Below, piece by piece: positions 21,780 through 30,745 of a DNA stretch of 64,000 nt (the first letter of the stretch is position 1; each line of letters starts with the position of its first letter). This stretch comes from Hydractinia symbiolongicarpus (Eukaryota > Cnidaria > Hydrozoa > Anthoathecata > Hydractiniidae): NCBI RefSeq assembly GCF_029227915.1, contig NC_079876.1, forward strand, positions 6,202,001 to 6,266,000, read 5' to 3'. The notes beneath the pieces are model-generated. The model ran no database searches. It was not told where the DNA came from and was given only the letters and a program-made list of their open reading frames with translations. Both the position numbers and the translations under genes were made by a program.

Positions 21780-22100
21780 ATGTCTTTCCTATCTGCAGAA
21801 CAATTTGATGCCTTGAAATCAGAACACGAGAGCATTATGAAGTGGCGTGATGTTCCCACTGGAATCATATTCAAAATTGAGTATGTTGAAGAGATCAAGA
21901 CCAAAAAAGGTGATGCAACTGTCATCACATTGATCGATTGCGATGGTGAACGATTTCAAGCATGGGCAACGAGTGTACTGAGAGAAGCTTTGATAGGTCG
22001 AACAGGTCAGATGTTCATCAAATCACTGGGAAAGAAACAATTTACGAAGAATCCTGGTCAATTTTACTATGATTACGACCTTGTGGAAGTGGGAGACTAA
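21780..22100 (+). CDS. Putative OB-fold / ssDNA-binding protein
   Basis: 106 residues. A beta-rich core (GIIFKIEYVEEIKTKKGDAT, then ITLIDCDGERFQAWA) and a C-terminal GQFYYDYDLVEV resemble a single OB-fold, as in viral ssDNA-binding proteins. That is inferred from pattern only. The ATG lies 3 bases after a TATAATAAA box. A hairpin with an 11-bp stem (22110-22135) follows 10 bases after the stop. Confidence 0.6.
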   Translation: MSFLSAEQFDALKSEHESIMKWRDVPTGIIFKIEYVEEIKTKKGDATVITLIDCDGERFQAWATSVLREALIGRTGQMFIKSLGKKQFTKNPGQFYYDYDLVEVGD

Positions 22101-22109
22101 AAAGTAATC

Positions 22110-22135
22110 TTTTGTGACTGGAGACAGTCACAAAA
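22110..22135 (+). terminator. Hairpin after OB-fold gene
   Basis: TTTTGTGACTG and its exact reverse complement, separated by 4 bases. Repeated at 23356-23381 in the duplicate. A 3'-end signal is proposed from position only. Confidence 0.5.
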
Positions 22136-22172
22136 ATAACGAAAGCCTGGTTGTGCTCAGCTACATAAACAA

Positions 22173-22439
22173 ATGGACAAACTGCGACAAGAAGCTAAAG
22201 CCTTAGGTCTCAAAGGGTACTTTACGTTGAAGCGAATAGACCTTGTTGAAGCCATATGCAAAGTCAAGTATAAGGATGCGTCGACACAAACGGACGGACC
22301 GTACTGCGAGCCTTGTGCTAAAATTGCATGGGAGAAAAATCTTGAACAATATTTAAGGGATCTTGCTAAAAAGCAGCGACGTGTCGTACATGATGGCGAC
22401 TTGCTCATAGATCAAGATACAGGAGAAGTAATCGTCTAG
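22173..22439 (+). CDS. Small SAP-like protein
   Basis: 88 residues. The N-terminal LRQEAKALGLKGYFTLKRID, followed by LVEAI, has the two-helix pattern of SAP or Rho-N-like nucleic-acid-binding modules. A CEPC pair follows, then a charged tail ending DLLIDQDTGEVIV. An imperfect hairpin (22435-22462) overlaps the stop and separates it from the convergent gene fragment. Confidence 0.55.
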   Translation: MDKLRQEAKALGLKGYFTLKRIDLVEAICKVKYKDASTQTDGPYCEPCAKIAWEKNLEQYLRDLAKKQRRVVHDGDLLIDQDTGEVIV

Positions 22440-22462
22440 TTTGTTGACCAACATATTAGACT
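22435..22462. terminator. Hairpin between convergent genes
   Basis: GTCTAGTTTGTTG pairs with CAACATATTAGAC (11 of 13 positions). A related stem occurs at 26229-26264, also between convergent genes. Confidence 0.45.
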
Positions 22463-22481
22463 TTGTAAGCAGGTGGAGACT

Positions 22482-22772
22482 CTAAGTAGCGCTGGCATAC
22501 TGCGCAGATTGCAGTTTTTTAAAAATTTCATCTTTAGCTTCTTGCCTGCCTTGTGCTAGCAACTCTGCGCGTTCATTGTCGTTGATGGATTTCACAGCCT
22601 TTTTCATTCGTTGTCGAATCTGCTCCTTGAGCACCATATAGCGCTGTTTTTCCTGGATGATCCATGTAAACTCGTAGTCTGAAATTGTACCATCTTGGAT
22701 CGCTCTGAAAATCTTATCGTATACAGTGTCTAGCTTCGACTCTGCCAGGAGTTTGATGCATTCGTGCTTGTG
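22482..22772 (-). pseudogene. Duplicated 3' fragment of membrane-protein gene
   Basis: Same sequence as 23728-24018, cut off at the duplication junction, so it has no start. Confidence 0.8.
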
Positions 22773-23025
22773 CTGAAAATGGTCACATTGAGATTGTTGT
22801 ATTGCTGCGTGGTTTTGATGTCATTCATGATGAATTGCTGCGGCATCATCACAAGCGTAATTTCTATGCAAAACTATGGAATGAGGTACTGCCAGTGGCG
22901 TTGCATCCGGATCGATTTTGGAATTGGTGTGTAGATGAGGAAGAAAAGCGCGAGATATCTAAATTATGGAAGTAATGTCCAGTATTTTGATCCTGGTTGA
23001 GGTTTAAAAAATCTATAATAAAGAG

Positions 23026-23346
23026 ATGTCTTTCCTATCTGCAGAACAATTTGATGCCTTGAAATCAGAACACGAGAGCATTATGAAGTGGCGTGATGTT
23101 CCCACTGGAATCATATTCAAAATTGAGTATGTTGAAGAGATCAAGACCAAAAAAGGTGATGCAACTGTCATCACATTGATCGATTGCGATGGTGAACGAT
23201 TTCAAGCATGGGCAACGAGTGTACTGAGAGAAGCTTTGATAGGTCGAACAGGTCAGATGTTCATCAAATCACTGGGAAAGAAACAATTTACGAAGAATCC
23301 TGGTCAATTTTACTATGATTACGACCTTGTGGAAGTGGGAGACTAA
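23026..23346 (+). CDS. Putative OB-fold protein, duplicate
   Basis: Protein identical to the gene at 21780-22100, with the same upstream box and downstream hairpin (23356-23381). Confidence 0.6.
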   Translation: MSFLSAEQFDALKSEHESIMKWRDVPTGIIFKIEYVEEIKTKKGDATVITLIDCDGERFQAWATSVLREALIGRTGQMFIKSLGKKQFTKNPGQFYYDYDLVEVGD

Positions 23347-23418
23347 AAAGTAATCTTTTGTGACTGGAGACAGTCACAAAAATAACGAAAGCCTGGTTGT
23401 GCTCAGCTACATAAACAA

Positions 23419-23685
23419 ATGGACAAACTGCGACAAGAAGCTAAAGCCTTAGGTCTCAAAGGGTACTTTACGTTGAAGCGAATAGACCTTGTTGAAGCCA
23501 TATGCAAAGTCAAGTATAAGGATGCGTCGACACAAACGGACGGACCGTACTGCGAGCCTTGTGCTAAAATTGCATGGGAGAAAAATCTTGAACAATATTT
23601 AAGGGATCTTGCTAAAAAGCAGCGACGTGTCGTACATGATGGCGACTTGCTCATAGATCAAGATACAGGAGAAGTAATCGTCTAG
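23419..23685 (+). CDS. SAP-like protein, duplicate
   Basis: Protein identical to the gene at 22173-22439. Confidence 0.55.
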   Translation: MDKLRQEAKALGLKGYFTLKRIDLVEAICKVKYKDASTQTDGPYCEPCAKIAWEKNLEQYLRDLAKKQRRVVHDGDLLIDQDTGEVIV

Positions 23686-23727
23686 TTTGTTGACCAACAT
23701 ATTAGACTTTGTAAGCAGGTGGAGACT

Positions 23728-24395
23728 CTAAGTAGCGCTGGCATACTGCGCAGATTGCAGTTTTTTAAAAATTTCATCTTTAGCTTCTTGCCTGCCTTGT
23801 GCTAGCAACTCTGCGCGTTCATTGTCGTTGATGGATTTCACAGCCTTTTTCATTCGTTGTCGAATCTGCTCCTTGAGCACCATATAGCGCTGTTTTTCCT
23901 GGATGATCCATGTAAACTCGTAGTCTGAAATTGTACCATCTTGGATCGCTCTGAAAATCTTATCGTATACAGTGTCTAGCTTCGACTCTGCCAGGAGTTT
24001 GATGCATTCGTGCTTGTGCACCTTGTGCTCTAGTCGCTTCGAGGCATTCTTGAGACCTACTTGGCCCATGCCCACTGCAAGAGCCGGGCTTCAAGACCAA
24101 TTGCTATGGGGGCTCCGAATCCGGTTGCAAGCGTGGCAATACCTGCTGCGGAGGTGATGACAGTAACAGCAATCATGCCATGATCAGCATACCGAAGCCC
24201 CATCCCCCAAAGCTTGAACTTTTTGTAGAGTTTTTCTCTCTCTTTAATCTCAGACCGCAGGTACTGCTCAATTTCTTCGATCTTTTTTAGTCTGTAGACC
24301 TGACTTTCTTGCTCCTGCGGAGCCGCCAGGCGATCAGGCTCCTGCTCAGGCGCACTTGGCGGCAAAGTTGGGTAAAGCTTCATTGTATCAGCCAT
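23728..24395 (-). pseudogene. Membrane protein with DRLAA repeat, frameshifted
   Basis: Starts at 24395 just after GAATAA; the upstream gene's stop (24396-24398) directly abuts this ATG. Residues 21-30 are DRLAAPQEQE, one copy of the element-wide in-frame repeat. A charged coiled-coil-like region and a hydrophobic segment (MIAVTVITSAAGIATLATGF) follow. The first frame ends at 24057. A second frame, open to 23728, continues with a Lys/Glu-rich helical tail, so one frameshift lies near 24060-24085. A virion membrane protein is possible, but there is no direct evidence. Confidence 0.55.
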
Positions 24396-25067
24396 TTATT
24401 CTATGAGTAAATGCATCGTAATTCCGACGAACGAAACATTTTTTTCATGGTGATGCTCGTCCGTCAGCATGAACTCCAGTCTGTCTGTTGAGCCTTTCAA
24501 AGGAAGGTAGATTGGAGTGTCAAAACTCCATGTAAGCATGTCTCCCCATGCGTTTAACTCTTTGGTGGGAAGCAAAGCAAGAATTTTTGATTTCTTCCCA
24601 TCCAGTAGGCAATCGTCTTCATCCAGCTGGGGGCAAACGAGTCTTAATCTTTGCTACACGTCAGTTTTGTAGTAGCTGTCATAGTCGCCTTTGGTAAAGT
24701 ACTTTTTTGCAGGGTCGTAGGGTACCCTCATAAGCTCCTGTAGTTTTCGATGGATTACCACAGTATGCCCGTCACTAACCCTAAGTCTGCAGAGTCCATT
24801 TTTCAGGACAAACAGCTTAATCTTGTCCCCTGCTTGGCTGTTGACGATGGCCGCGATACCTTCAATCTTGTACAAACCGTTCATTATTTCAATTCGGGTA
24901 ACAGTCTGATCAGGTCCTACTTTGCGTATTGTAAAATCGTTGTTACTGTAGAGGTTCAGCCATACGGGCCTGCTACTTATTGATTTCAGGGCAATTCTCG
25001 TGTCCTGCCCTAGGTAATCGTCAAAAATCGTAGGCTTCTCTATATCCGTGACATACAGCTGTCTCAT
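24396..25067 (-). pseudogene. Unknown protein, possible minor capsid; internal stop
   Basis: The frame opens at 25067 and runs to 24396, with one in-frame TAG at 24654-24656. It is mostly beta-strand-like (TRIEIMNGLYKIEGIAAIVN; later LTWSFDTPIYLPLKG). The size (about 223 codons), beta character and place beside capsid-type genes would suit a penton/minor capsid protein, but I recognise no diagnostic motif. The start is set by a 16-bp palindrome shared with the divergent gene at 25084. Confidence 0.45.
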
Positions 25068-25086
25068 GTTTCTTTAAAGAAACATG
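25065..25086. promoter_or_regulatory. Perfect palindrome between divergent start codons
   Basis: GTTTCTTTAAAGAAAC (25068-25083) is the whole gap between the ATGs at 25067(-) and 25084(+). With the start codons, all 22 bp are perfectly symmetrical. A bidirectional promoter or operator is the simplest reading. Confidence 0.6.
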
Positions 25087-26201
25087 AACATTTATAGCTA
25101 TAACCACAAGGCAAAATACAAGTCCAATAGAGGCGAATGGCCTCTCGGTGTAATTAATCTAGAACATCAAGACCTCTACGTTTCTACAGAATCGCACATT
25201 CCTTTGACCTTCTCGATGTTCACGAAATACCCCATAAAAGTCCCCACTAACCTGTTGAACGACCCCGTAAGTGTAAATTGGACCGGTCAAGCCCTTGGCT
25301 ACTGGAATATACAAGTTAATTTCGCCTGTCATTGAATGGCTCCGTGCCTCTCATCAACAGTATCTTTAAATTCCACGTCTATTACCACATGCGGCGTATC
25401 CTAGCGAGAATGAAGATACCCATGCCATACGATGACGGCTTTTCTCAATACGAGAACCCCTACTCTACATCTGGATATGCCCAGATTTGTCGTGAATATG
25501 GTGCCGACCCCAATGCCCAATACAAGTTTAAGGCTCTCATGTCCTCGCTCACAAATGGTAGATGGTGGCCGCAAGTAGATGGTGATTGGGCCAAGTTTAT
25601 CATGCCTACGAGTCAAGGCCTGACATCGGAAGGTCTGTCGAAGCTTAGCGAGAGTATTCGTGTTTACGTGATTTTACTACTAGGGTCCCAAGCTGATGCC
25701 AAGGCATCCCTTATAGGTTCGGATGCTGACAATTTCACAGCGAGACAGATACTACTACAGAAATTCGAAGCCATGGTACAGCGTGAGGAGAACGTAGGCC
25801 ACGATATCACCGAGTTTCAAAAGGTGCTTCAATATGCCAGGACCCCAGTGAATTTTGCTGTGATGCACCACGTGTACATGCTACCATCCGATATGAACCT
25901 GCGTATTGGTAAAATTGTGGGGTATAACAACAACATCTTGATTGCGCCGGCGAGTGCGATGATTGGCATAAGGCTAGACCTAAACAACAAGCCCATTACC
26001 ACACAGCCTCGGGGTTTAAAACGAGTCAGGTCACCTGGGCAAGAAATATCGAAGGGTGGTGCCCATACAGGCAGGGGGTCTGAAAAGATGCCACCGATAC
26101 CTCAGTCAGGTCTAGGAGATGGAAACCCTCACGAGGATACCAAGGCCACCTTGGTTACTGCGGGAGTAGGTCTCATCTTAGCATATCTATGGCTTAAATA
26201 A
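25084..26201 (+). pseudogene. Unknown structural-type protein, frameshifted
   Basis: Open in one frame at 25084-25335 and then in another from before 25332 to 26201. Similar composition on both sides and direct abutment suggest one gene of about 370 codons broken near 25320. The first part is beta-rich (LGVINLEHQDLYVSTESHIP). The second has helical stretches, a Gly/Pro/Ser-rich linker (GAHTGRGSEKMPPIPQSG) and a C-terminal membrane anchor (TLVTAGVGLILAYLWLK). Function unknown; the anchored tail and neighbours suggest a virion component. Confidence 0.5.
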
Positions 26202-26228
26202 AGGTGCTCATGCTGAGCTGCAAGGCGA

Positions 26229-26264
26229 TCTAATATGTTTTTTTTTGTCAACATACTAGATCAT
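26229..26264. terminator. Hairpin between convergent genes
   Basis: GATCTAATATGTT and AACATACTAGATC face each other across a T-rich loop, midway between the ends of the converging genes at 26201 and 26265. Confidence 0.5.
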
Positions 26265-27590
26265 CTACGACTTCTTGCCTCTCTTCCCAACGTAGGCCAC
26301 AACAAGAGCAGCAGAGGCAGCGATCGCTATGTAGAGGTGTTTGGCTGCGTATTCAACAACTTTTGCTGCCACTCTGAAAAAGAACGAGACAACCGTGCCA
26401 ATAATCCCTGGTAGCGCCGCACCTGCCTTACCTGCTAAGTATTTCAAAAATTTTCCAAGCCTTTCCAGCTGTTTTTGTATAAAACCCTTCCCTGCGGCAC
26501 TTCCTCCTGCGCCTGTTGCGGAACCTCCACCTGTAACTGCGAGTACGATGGTGGAAATCAGTAGACCAACAGCCGCCACGATGCTAGCTATAGTAACCCC
26601 CTGCTCCTTGAACAAGATTCTAAGCTTTTCAGCTAGAGATTTATCGTCTTCTGTGATTCTCATCAGCGTCTCCTTAATAGCTTTCAGTTGGCTTTGGGTA
26701 TCCGAGGAAAGTAAACCGTGTGCTTCTCGTACTGCTTCCTTTTGATCTTGGAGTCGTTCTAGCTCTTCATTGGCCCTCGCGATATCCTCGTTCCAGATAG
26801 CTAGCTGCTCCTCGGATGCCCCAGGTGTAGCCTTCTTCGTCTCAAGCCTTTTCACCTTGGCTTCTGCTTTAGCGATCTCGCTGTCGTAGAAGATCATCTT
26901 GTTTTTCAAGTGCTTTAGGTTACCCTTTAGCGTTTGAAGCTCTAGGTTGAGCCCTCTTCTTTCACGCTCTGTGAAGCTGGCGCCAAAAGGAGTCTCTTGC
27001 TCCTGCTGAGCCGCTAGGCGATCTATCAGGCTCTCCGTTTCATCAAGGACGTTCTCGAGCAGCGGCATCATTTCGATATCATCGGCCTTCTCTTGCTCCT
27101 GCTGAGCCGCTAGGCGATCAATGTGAACAATCTCGTTAAGGAGTTTCTGAGCCATCGCTTTACTACCTTTGTTTGGTGTAGTATAGTCGGTAAACCCCAT
27201 GGCTCGCAAGCGATTTGTACCTAACCTCCTCCGTATCTTGGCAACGCTCCTTAATTCACCATGCTTTTTCGTGATCTCTATGCCATCGAAAAGAAGCTGG
27301 TTTCCTCGTGCCTCAAACTCATTGTAATATCTCGCGATTGGCTGCACCAGCTCCTCACGAAGGTGTTCGTAAAGATCGTCGACTTTTGATTTTAGTAGCT
27401 CTTCCCTCTGCCTTGTCGTTGTGTCTCGTGCCGAGACGCTAGGCAATTGCTCCTGATGCTCTTGCAGAGCCGCCAGGCGATCTGGCGTTAGCGTGGAGCT
27501 GGCATCAGGCTGGAGCGTACTGAAATCCTCGTCTGAAATTTTTTCCTCTGGCGTAAAGTCGTCTCCTTCGTATATTGGATTAATCGGCAT
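26265..27590 (-). CDS. 441-aa coiled-coil membrane protein with DRLAA repeats
   Basis: Intact. Three in-frame copies of the short repeat lie at residues 37-47, 158-167 and 190-199 (DRLAAQQEQE). A long charged coiled coil (about 205-300) follows. Hydrophobic segments lie at about 333-352, 392-410 and 418-434, with a Gly/Ala-rich linker and a basic end (GKRGKKS). This layout suits an internal or membrane-bound virion protein, but I know no family name. It is divergent from the capsid-like gene at 27629, with only 38 bp between them, and AATAAA-type words lie before both starts. Confidence 0.75.
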   Translation of the reverse strand: MPINPIYEGDDFTPEEKISDEDFSTLQPDASSTLTPDRLAALQEHQEQLPSVSARDTTTRQREELLKSKVDDLYEHLREELVQPIARYYNEFEARGNQLLFDGIEITKKHGELRSVAKIRRRLGTNRLRAMGFTDYTTPNKGSKAMAQKLLNEIVHIDRLAAQQEQEKADDIEMMPLLENVLDETESLIDRLAAQQEQETPFGASFTERERRGLNLELQTLKGNLKHLKNKMIFYDSEIAKAEAKVKRLETKKATPGASEEQLAIWNEDIARANEELERLQDQKEAVREAHGLLSSDTQSQLKAIKETLMRITEDDKSLAEKLRILFKEQGVTIASIVAAVGLLISTIVLAVTGGGSATGAGGSAAGKGFIQKQLERLGKFLKYLAGKAGAALPGIIGTVVSFFFRVAAKVVEYAAKHLYIAIAASAALVVAYVGKRGKKS

Positions 27591-27628
27591 TGCATTTATT
27601 TGAAACGAATATCAGCTAATAATAAAGC
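27591..27628. promoter_or_regulatory. Bidirectional promoter gap
   Basis: 38-bp gap between divergent genes. It has TAATAATAAA (27617-27626) on the plus side and CAAATAAATG on the minus side. Since nothing ends here, the AATAAA words cannot simply be polyadenylation signals. Confidence 0.5.
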
Positions 27629-28912
27629 ATGAGTAACATATTCGGAACTAAGCTCGATCCCTACGCGGAGATTAAAACAATGATGGCTATTAAAGGTAAG
27701 AAGCAGCGTGTAAAAGTAAGTCATGTGCCTATTACGATTAATCAGAACGAGGACTTGTATGTTGACATCCCCAACATGGGGGAGAACGATGTAATTTTTC
27801 CAGGCAGTATCAAACTACTTTTCGATCTGGAACTTACGGGAACAGACACAAAGCGCACTATCGTCAGCAATATAGGTAAATCCTTGGTGCAAAATCTTCG
27901 TATCACTTTGAATAGCAACGAGGTGCAAAATATTAGCGACTACAGGGTGCTCGCTACCTACAAGGACCTATGGTTGCCCAAGTTTGATCGGGAAAACAAC
28001 TTGATCCTAGAGGGGATCAATCCGAACGACGGTACAATCCGCGCCCTACAGGTAAAAGCGACTGATCATGTAGGCACGGATGAGGAAAGAGCGATCGTCG
28101 CAGCTTATGGCAGCACGTTTTGTATTCCTCTAGGAAAAATGTTTGAATTGACACGAGACTTGCCGTTCTACCAGCCAGGGCTACACGATAGGCTGCAATT
28201 CGTTATACATTTTGCATCGTACGGTGACGTTATCAAAGATGGTGGTACGGTGTCTTCAGGAAGCACGGCAGCTAAACCCGCAGACAGTGCGTACAAGATC
28301 ACTAATATCGCACTAGAGTTTGACAAGGTTAATAACGAGGGTCTCGCGAGCGCTATGATGTCACGGTATAGTCGTTTGGCGCTACCCTATGAAAGGGTAC
28401 TCCGTAGCAAGGTTGTCACGATAAAAAAGGCTGATACCAGCTACAATTTGCAAATTGATACTCCATTAAAAAGTTTAAAAGGCGTCTTATTATTGTTCGT
28501 AGATCCGGGGAAAGTGAAGGCTTACTCGGGTGCTAACGAGGTCTTCTACAACCCAAAGATTGAAAAAATCTCGATCACTGTCGAGGGTGAGCCTAATGAG
28601 CTTTACACGCACGCGATGCTCCCGGAAGATCACCTCGAGCAGATCGTAAACTTATTCGGTAGCCCCGATTCGGAGGTGACGATTGGGCAGTTCTTCACAG
28701 AGAGATACGCCCTGTTTGTTGATTTCCGAGCATCACCCGATCAAAGTCTCCACGGTTCCGGTAGGCGATTACAGAGATTGTCAGACGGTATAACATTGCA
28801 TATGACAAAGAAGGCAGACGGAACAACCGGGAATATTAAATGCTACGTTTTCCTACTTCAGGATGCTCAGCTGAACATCTTAGATGGGCGTTTTCACAGT
28901 GTCGAATATTAA
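27629..28912 (+). CDS. Major-capsid-like protein (double jelly-roll candidate)
   Basis: Intact, 427 residues, beta-rich throughout. The N-terminal half contains VPITINQNEDLYVDIPNMGE and SLVQNLRITLNSNEV. The second half contains PLKSLKGVLLLFVDP, then a segment starting YNPKIEKISITVEGEPNELY and a C-terminal YVFLLQDAQLNI. Size, composition and the place beside an ATPase and polymerase B fit the double jelly-roll capsid proteins of Polinton-like and related viruses. I infer this by pattern; a structure prediction would decide. The next gene starts 8 bases after the stop. Confidence 0.7.
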   Translation: MSNIFGTKLDPYAEIKTMMAIKGKKQRVKVSHVPITINQNEDLYVDIPNMGENDVIFPGSIKLLFDLELTGTDTKRTIVSNIGKSLVQNLRITLNSNEVQNISDYRVLATYKDLWLPKFDRENNLILEGINPNDGTIRALQVKATDHVGTDEERAIVAAYGSTFCIPLGKMFELTRDLPFYQPGLHDRLQFVIHFASYGDVIKDGGTVSSGSTAAKPADSAYKITNIALEFDKVNNEGLASAMMSRYSRLALPYERVLRSKVVTIKKADTSYNLQIDTPLKSLKGVLLLFVDPGKVKAYSGANEVFYNPKIEKISITVEGEPNELYTHAMLPEDHLEQIVNLFGSPDSEVTIGQFFTERYALFVDFRASPDQSLHGSGRRLQRLSDGITLHMTKKADGTTGNIKCYVFLLQDAQLNILDGRFHSVEY

Positions 28913-28919
28913 AATAAAG

Positions 28920-29318
28920 ATGGCAAGCATATTAGTACTCACAGGTGGGGCTATAATCAACGCTCTAGCATTCTCGGGGAGTAACTATTTGTTCAGTAAG
29001 CTGCCAGGCCATGGTGAGGCAGAGCGTAAAAAGCATAATAAAGCAATTGAACAACTTCAAGCAGCTCAGCAACAGTGGGTAAGAGATCGGCAGGCAAAGA
29101 TCAATTGGTATAACCATCAACGAGAGCTGAAAAGGCAAGCTGGAGAGAGCTTGAAGGAGCTCGATGAAGGTATGAGAGACTATTACATCGCAACGATCGA
29201 GAAGGCTCCTAAGTTATCCGACTTCTACACGCCCAGCAAGCAGCAACAAGACGGTGAACTGACGTTCATCGTTGGATCCTTAGCCATCCTTGGTTTTGCA
29301 GCGTACAAATTCGCCTAG
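28920..29318 (+). CDS. 132-aa protein with hydrophobic ends
   Basis: ATG at 28920 directly after AAAATAAAG. Frame continuity would allow an earlier ATG at 28884, inside the capsid-like gene, but the box favours 28920. The N-terminal hydrophobic segment (ILVLTGGAIINALAFSG) is followed by a Gln/Arg-rich helical middle, and a C-terminal hydrophobic segment (FIVGSLAILGFAAYKF) ends the protein. It is cotranscribable with the capsid-like gene, so a small virion protein is plausible. Confidence 0.65.
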   Translation: MASILVLTGGAIINALAFSGSNYLFSKLPGHGEAERKKHNKAIEQLQAAQQQWVRDRQAKINWYNHQRELKRQAGESLKELDEGMRDYYIATIEKAPKLSDFYTPSKQQQDGELTFIVGSLAILGFAAYKFA

Positions 29319-29380
29319 CGTCTCCACAGGAGTTATATGTAAAATGTTTTTGACATGTAATGTCGATATCGACCCCCTTG

Positions 29381-30265
29381 TCAAGGAGTGGTAAGCTGAC
29401 AATATTTTTGTAGCCTCGTGAAGCTACAAAAACGTTGAGTCTCGCTAGTCTTTGAGCGCAGACACTCCCAGGTCATACAAATCGTCGCGAGTAAGATCGA
29501 TTGATACCGTTCTACGTGTCCTTCCTCTTCGAATCGATTGAACGCGTGCATCCCGTTAGGATTATCGATGACCACAATCTCTTCACAGTTTGGATAGTTG
29601 TCCCTAAGCCATCTCCTTTTGGTGGAGATTTTCCGTCTTTGAACACGTGCACAGTAGTAGGGAAGACGATGGCACTGATCATCGTCTGGTGCAGTATGCT
29701 TGCGGTAAATCATGATCGCGTTGTCTTTTCGAGGATCTTGCGCACGTGGAACATGTCGCTGTCGTAGCTCTGTGATTTCTTGCGCTTGTACCGCAAGTTG
29801 TCTATCTTTTTCTTCAAGATCATCCTCCAGCACCATAAGTTGTCTATCCCTGTCTTCAAGATTTTCGTCAAGGATCGCAATGGCTACGTCTTTTTCATTG
29901 ATAGCTTGCCGTTGCTCTCGTACTTCATCTTGCAGCTTTTCTATACCTTTTCGCGCTAGCCACTTGGTAAGCTCGATGGCTTTAGGTTTTCTAGAACGGT
30001 CTGCAATCTCAAGAGCTCCACCTAGTGTCACAAACATATCGTGAGGATTAGCATGTTTTGGTTCTTGAAAGGTTTGGTTTAAAACCAACCCTTTCATATC
30101 ACGACGAGGCGTTGTTTTTACGTCTCTGTAAGTCGTCGCAATGTCAGGGATTCCTAAAAATCTACCAAGATCAGCACGCTTGAAGCGCGGCTGCGAGTGC
30201 TCGTCATACATGGTTTCGATCGCTCCAGCAGGCACGGCGTTGCACAGGTCAAGTTGAGAAGACAT
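29381..30265 (-). CDS. KilA-N/Bro or MSV199-like DNA-binding protein
   Basis: Start chosen at 30265 (MSSQLDLCNAV), after GTATAAGAAAT; the frame is open further upstream. The N-terminal half (FKRADLGRFLGIPDI...MFVTLGGALEIADRSRKPKA) resembles Bro-N/MSV199 domains of large DNA viruses. A coiled coil (KDVAIAILDENLEDRDRQL) and a basic C-terminal domain (DNAIMIYRKHTAPDDDQCHR, then KRRWLRDNYPNCEEI) follow. A different frame downstream of about 29515 has a better-looking C-terminus and stops at 29445, so a late frameshift is likely. Probable role: regulation of element DNA. Confidence 0.65.
   Translation of the reverse strand: MSSQLDLCNAVPAGAIETMYDEHSQPRFKRADLGRFLGIPDIATTYRDVKTTPRRDMKGLVLNQTFQEPKHANPHDMFVTLGGALEIADRSRKPKAIELTKWLARKGIEKLQDEVREQRQAINEKDVAIAILDENLEDRDRQLMVLEDDLEEKDRQLAVQAQEITELRQRHVPRAQDPRKDNAIMIYRKHTAPDDDQCHRLPYYCARVQRRKISTKRRWLRDNYPNCEEIVVIDNPNGMHAFNRFEEEGHVERYQSILLATICMTWECLRSKTSETQRFCSFTRLQKYCQLTTP
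29405..29432. terminator. Hairpin downstream of KilA-N-like gene
   Basis: TTTTTGTAGC pairs with GCTACAAAAA. It lies just beyond the alternative stop at 29445 of the minus-strand gene. Confidence 0.5.
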
Positions 30266-30318
30266 ATTTCTTATACACGCCAAGGCTAAACCACAGTTTT
30301 TTTGTGATTCGAAAAAAG

Positions 30319-30537
30319 TCACAAAATTACGAGGTCCAATAACCAACACCAAGCTGAGGAAGCCATGGATATTTTTTTGCATAACTCTTGCCCGTCAGGA
30401 CGGAGCCGCAGGCGATCAATATCCCGAGTCGTGTTTACCACTTTGCTGTCAGCGTCATCATTCACTGCATCTATCAGTCTGTCATGGGCTCTCAAAAGAG
30501 CTTGATACACAGCTTTAATTACGCTCTCATTATCCAT
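30319..30537 (-). CDS. Small 72-aa protein with damaged DRLAA copy
   Basis: ATG preceded by ATATAATAAAAG. The helical N-terminus (VIKAVYQALLRAHDRLIDAV) is followed by IDRLRLRPDGQE. This looks like a DRLAA-type repeat that lost a base, so the sequence after it may be out of frame. Unknown function. Confidence 0.45.
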   Translation of the reverse strand: MDNESVIKAVYQALLRAHDRLIDAVNDDADSKVVNTTRDIDRLRLRPDGQELCKKISMASSAWCWLLDLVIL

Positions 30538-30567
30538 CTTTTATTATATGTAAAACTGTATCTTGCT

Positions 30568-30593
30568 GGGGGTGGACAGATCTGTCCACCCCC
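30568..30593. terminator. Perfect 26-bp palindrome
   Basis: GGGGGTGGACAGA and its exact reverse complement with no loop. It lies between the ATPase 3' end and the 72-aa gene start. Confidence 0.55.
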
Positions 30594-30634
30594 CTGGAGG
30601 TCAACAACAGCGTCACCTTTCCGTATTTTGTACC

Positions 30635-30745
30635 TGCTCCTGCGATCGCCTAGCGGCCGTGCTCCTGCGGAGCCGCCAGGCAATGTCAGCGGATCGCCTG
30701 GCGGCTCAGCATGAGCAAGGGCCGTCTCAGCAAGAGCAAGCCCGT
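30635..30745. repeat. Cluster of DRLAA-coding palindromic repeats
   Basis: Several copies of GATCGCCTGGCGGCTC in both orientations, some shortened, lying downstream of the ATPase reading frame. The same unit occurs in coding regions near 24325, 27015, 27110, 27470 and 30405. Confidence 0.75.

Larger units (their letters stand above)
21527..22772. repeat. 1246-bp tandem duplication, copy 1
   Basis: Repeated head to tail at 22773-24018 with no difference noticed by eye. It covers the ankyrin 3' end, the OB-fold and SAP-like genes, and the tail of the membrane-protein gene. The junction at about 22772 joins CTTGTGC to TGAAAATGG. Confidence 0.9.
22773..24018. repeat. 1246-bp tandem duplication, copy 2
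   Basis: Second copy, whose right side runs on into the intact gene order. It is either a very recent duplication or an assembly artefact. Confidence 0.9.
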
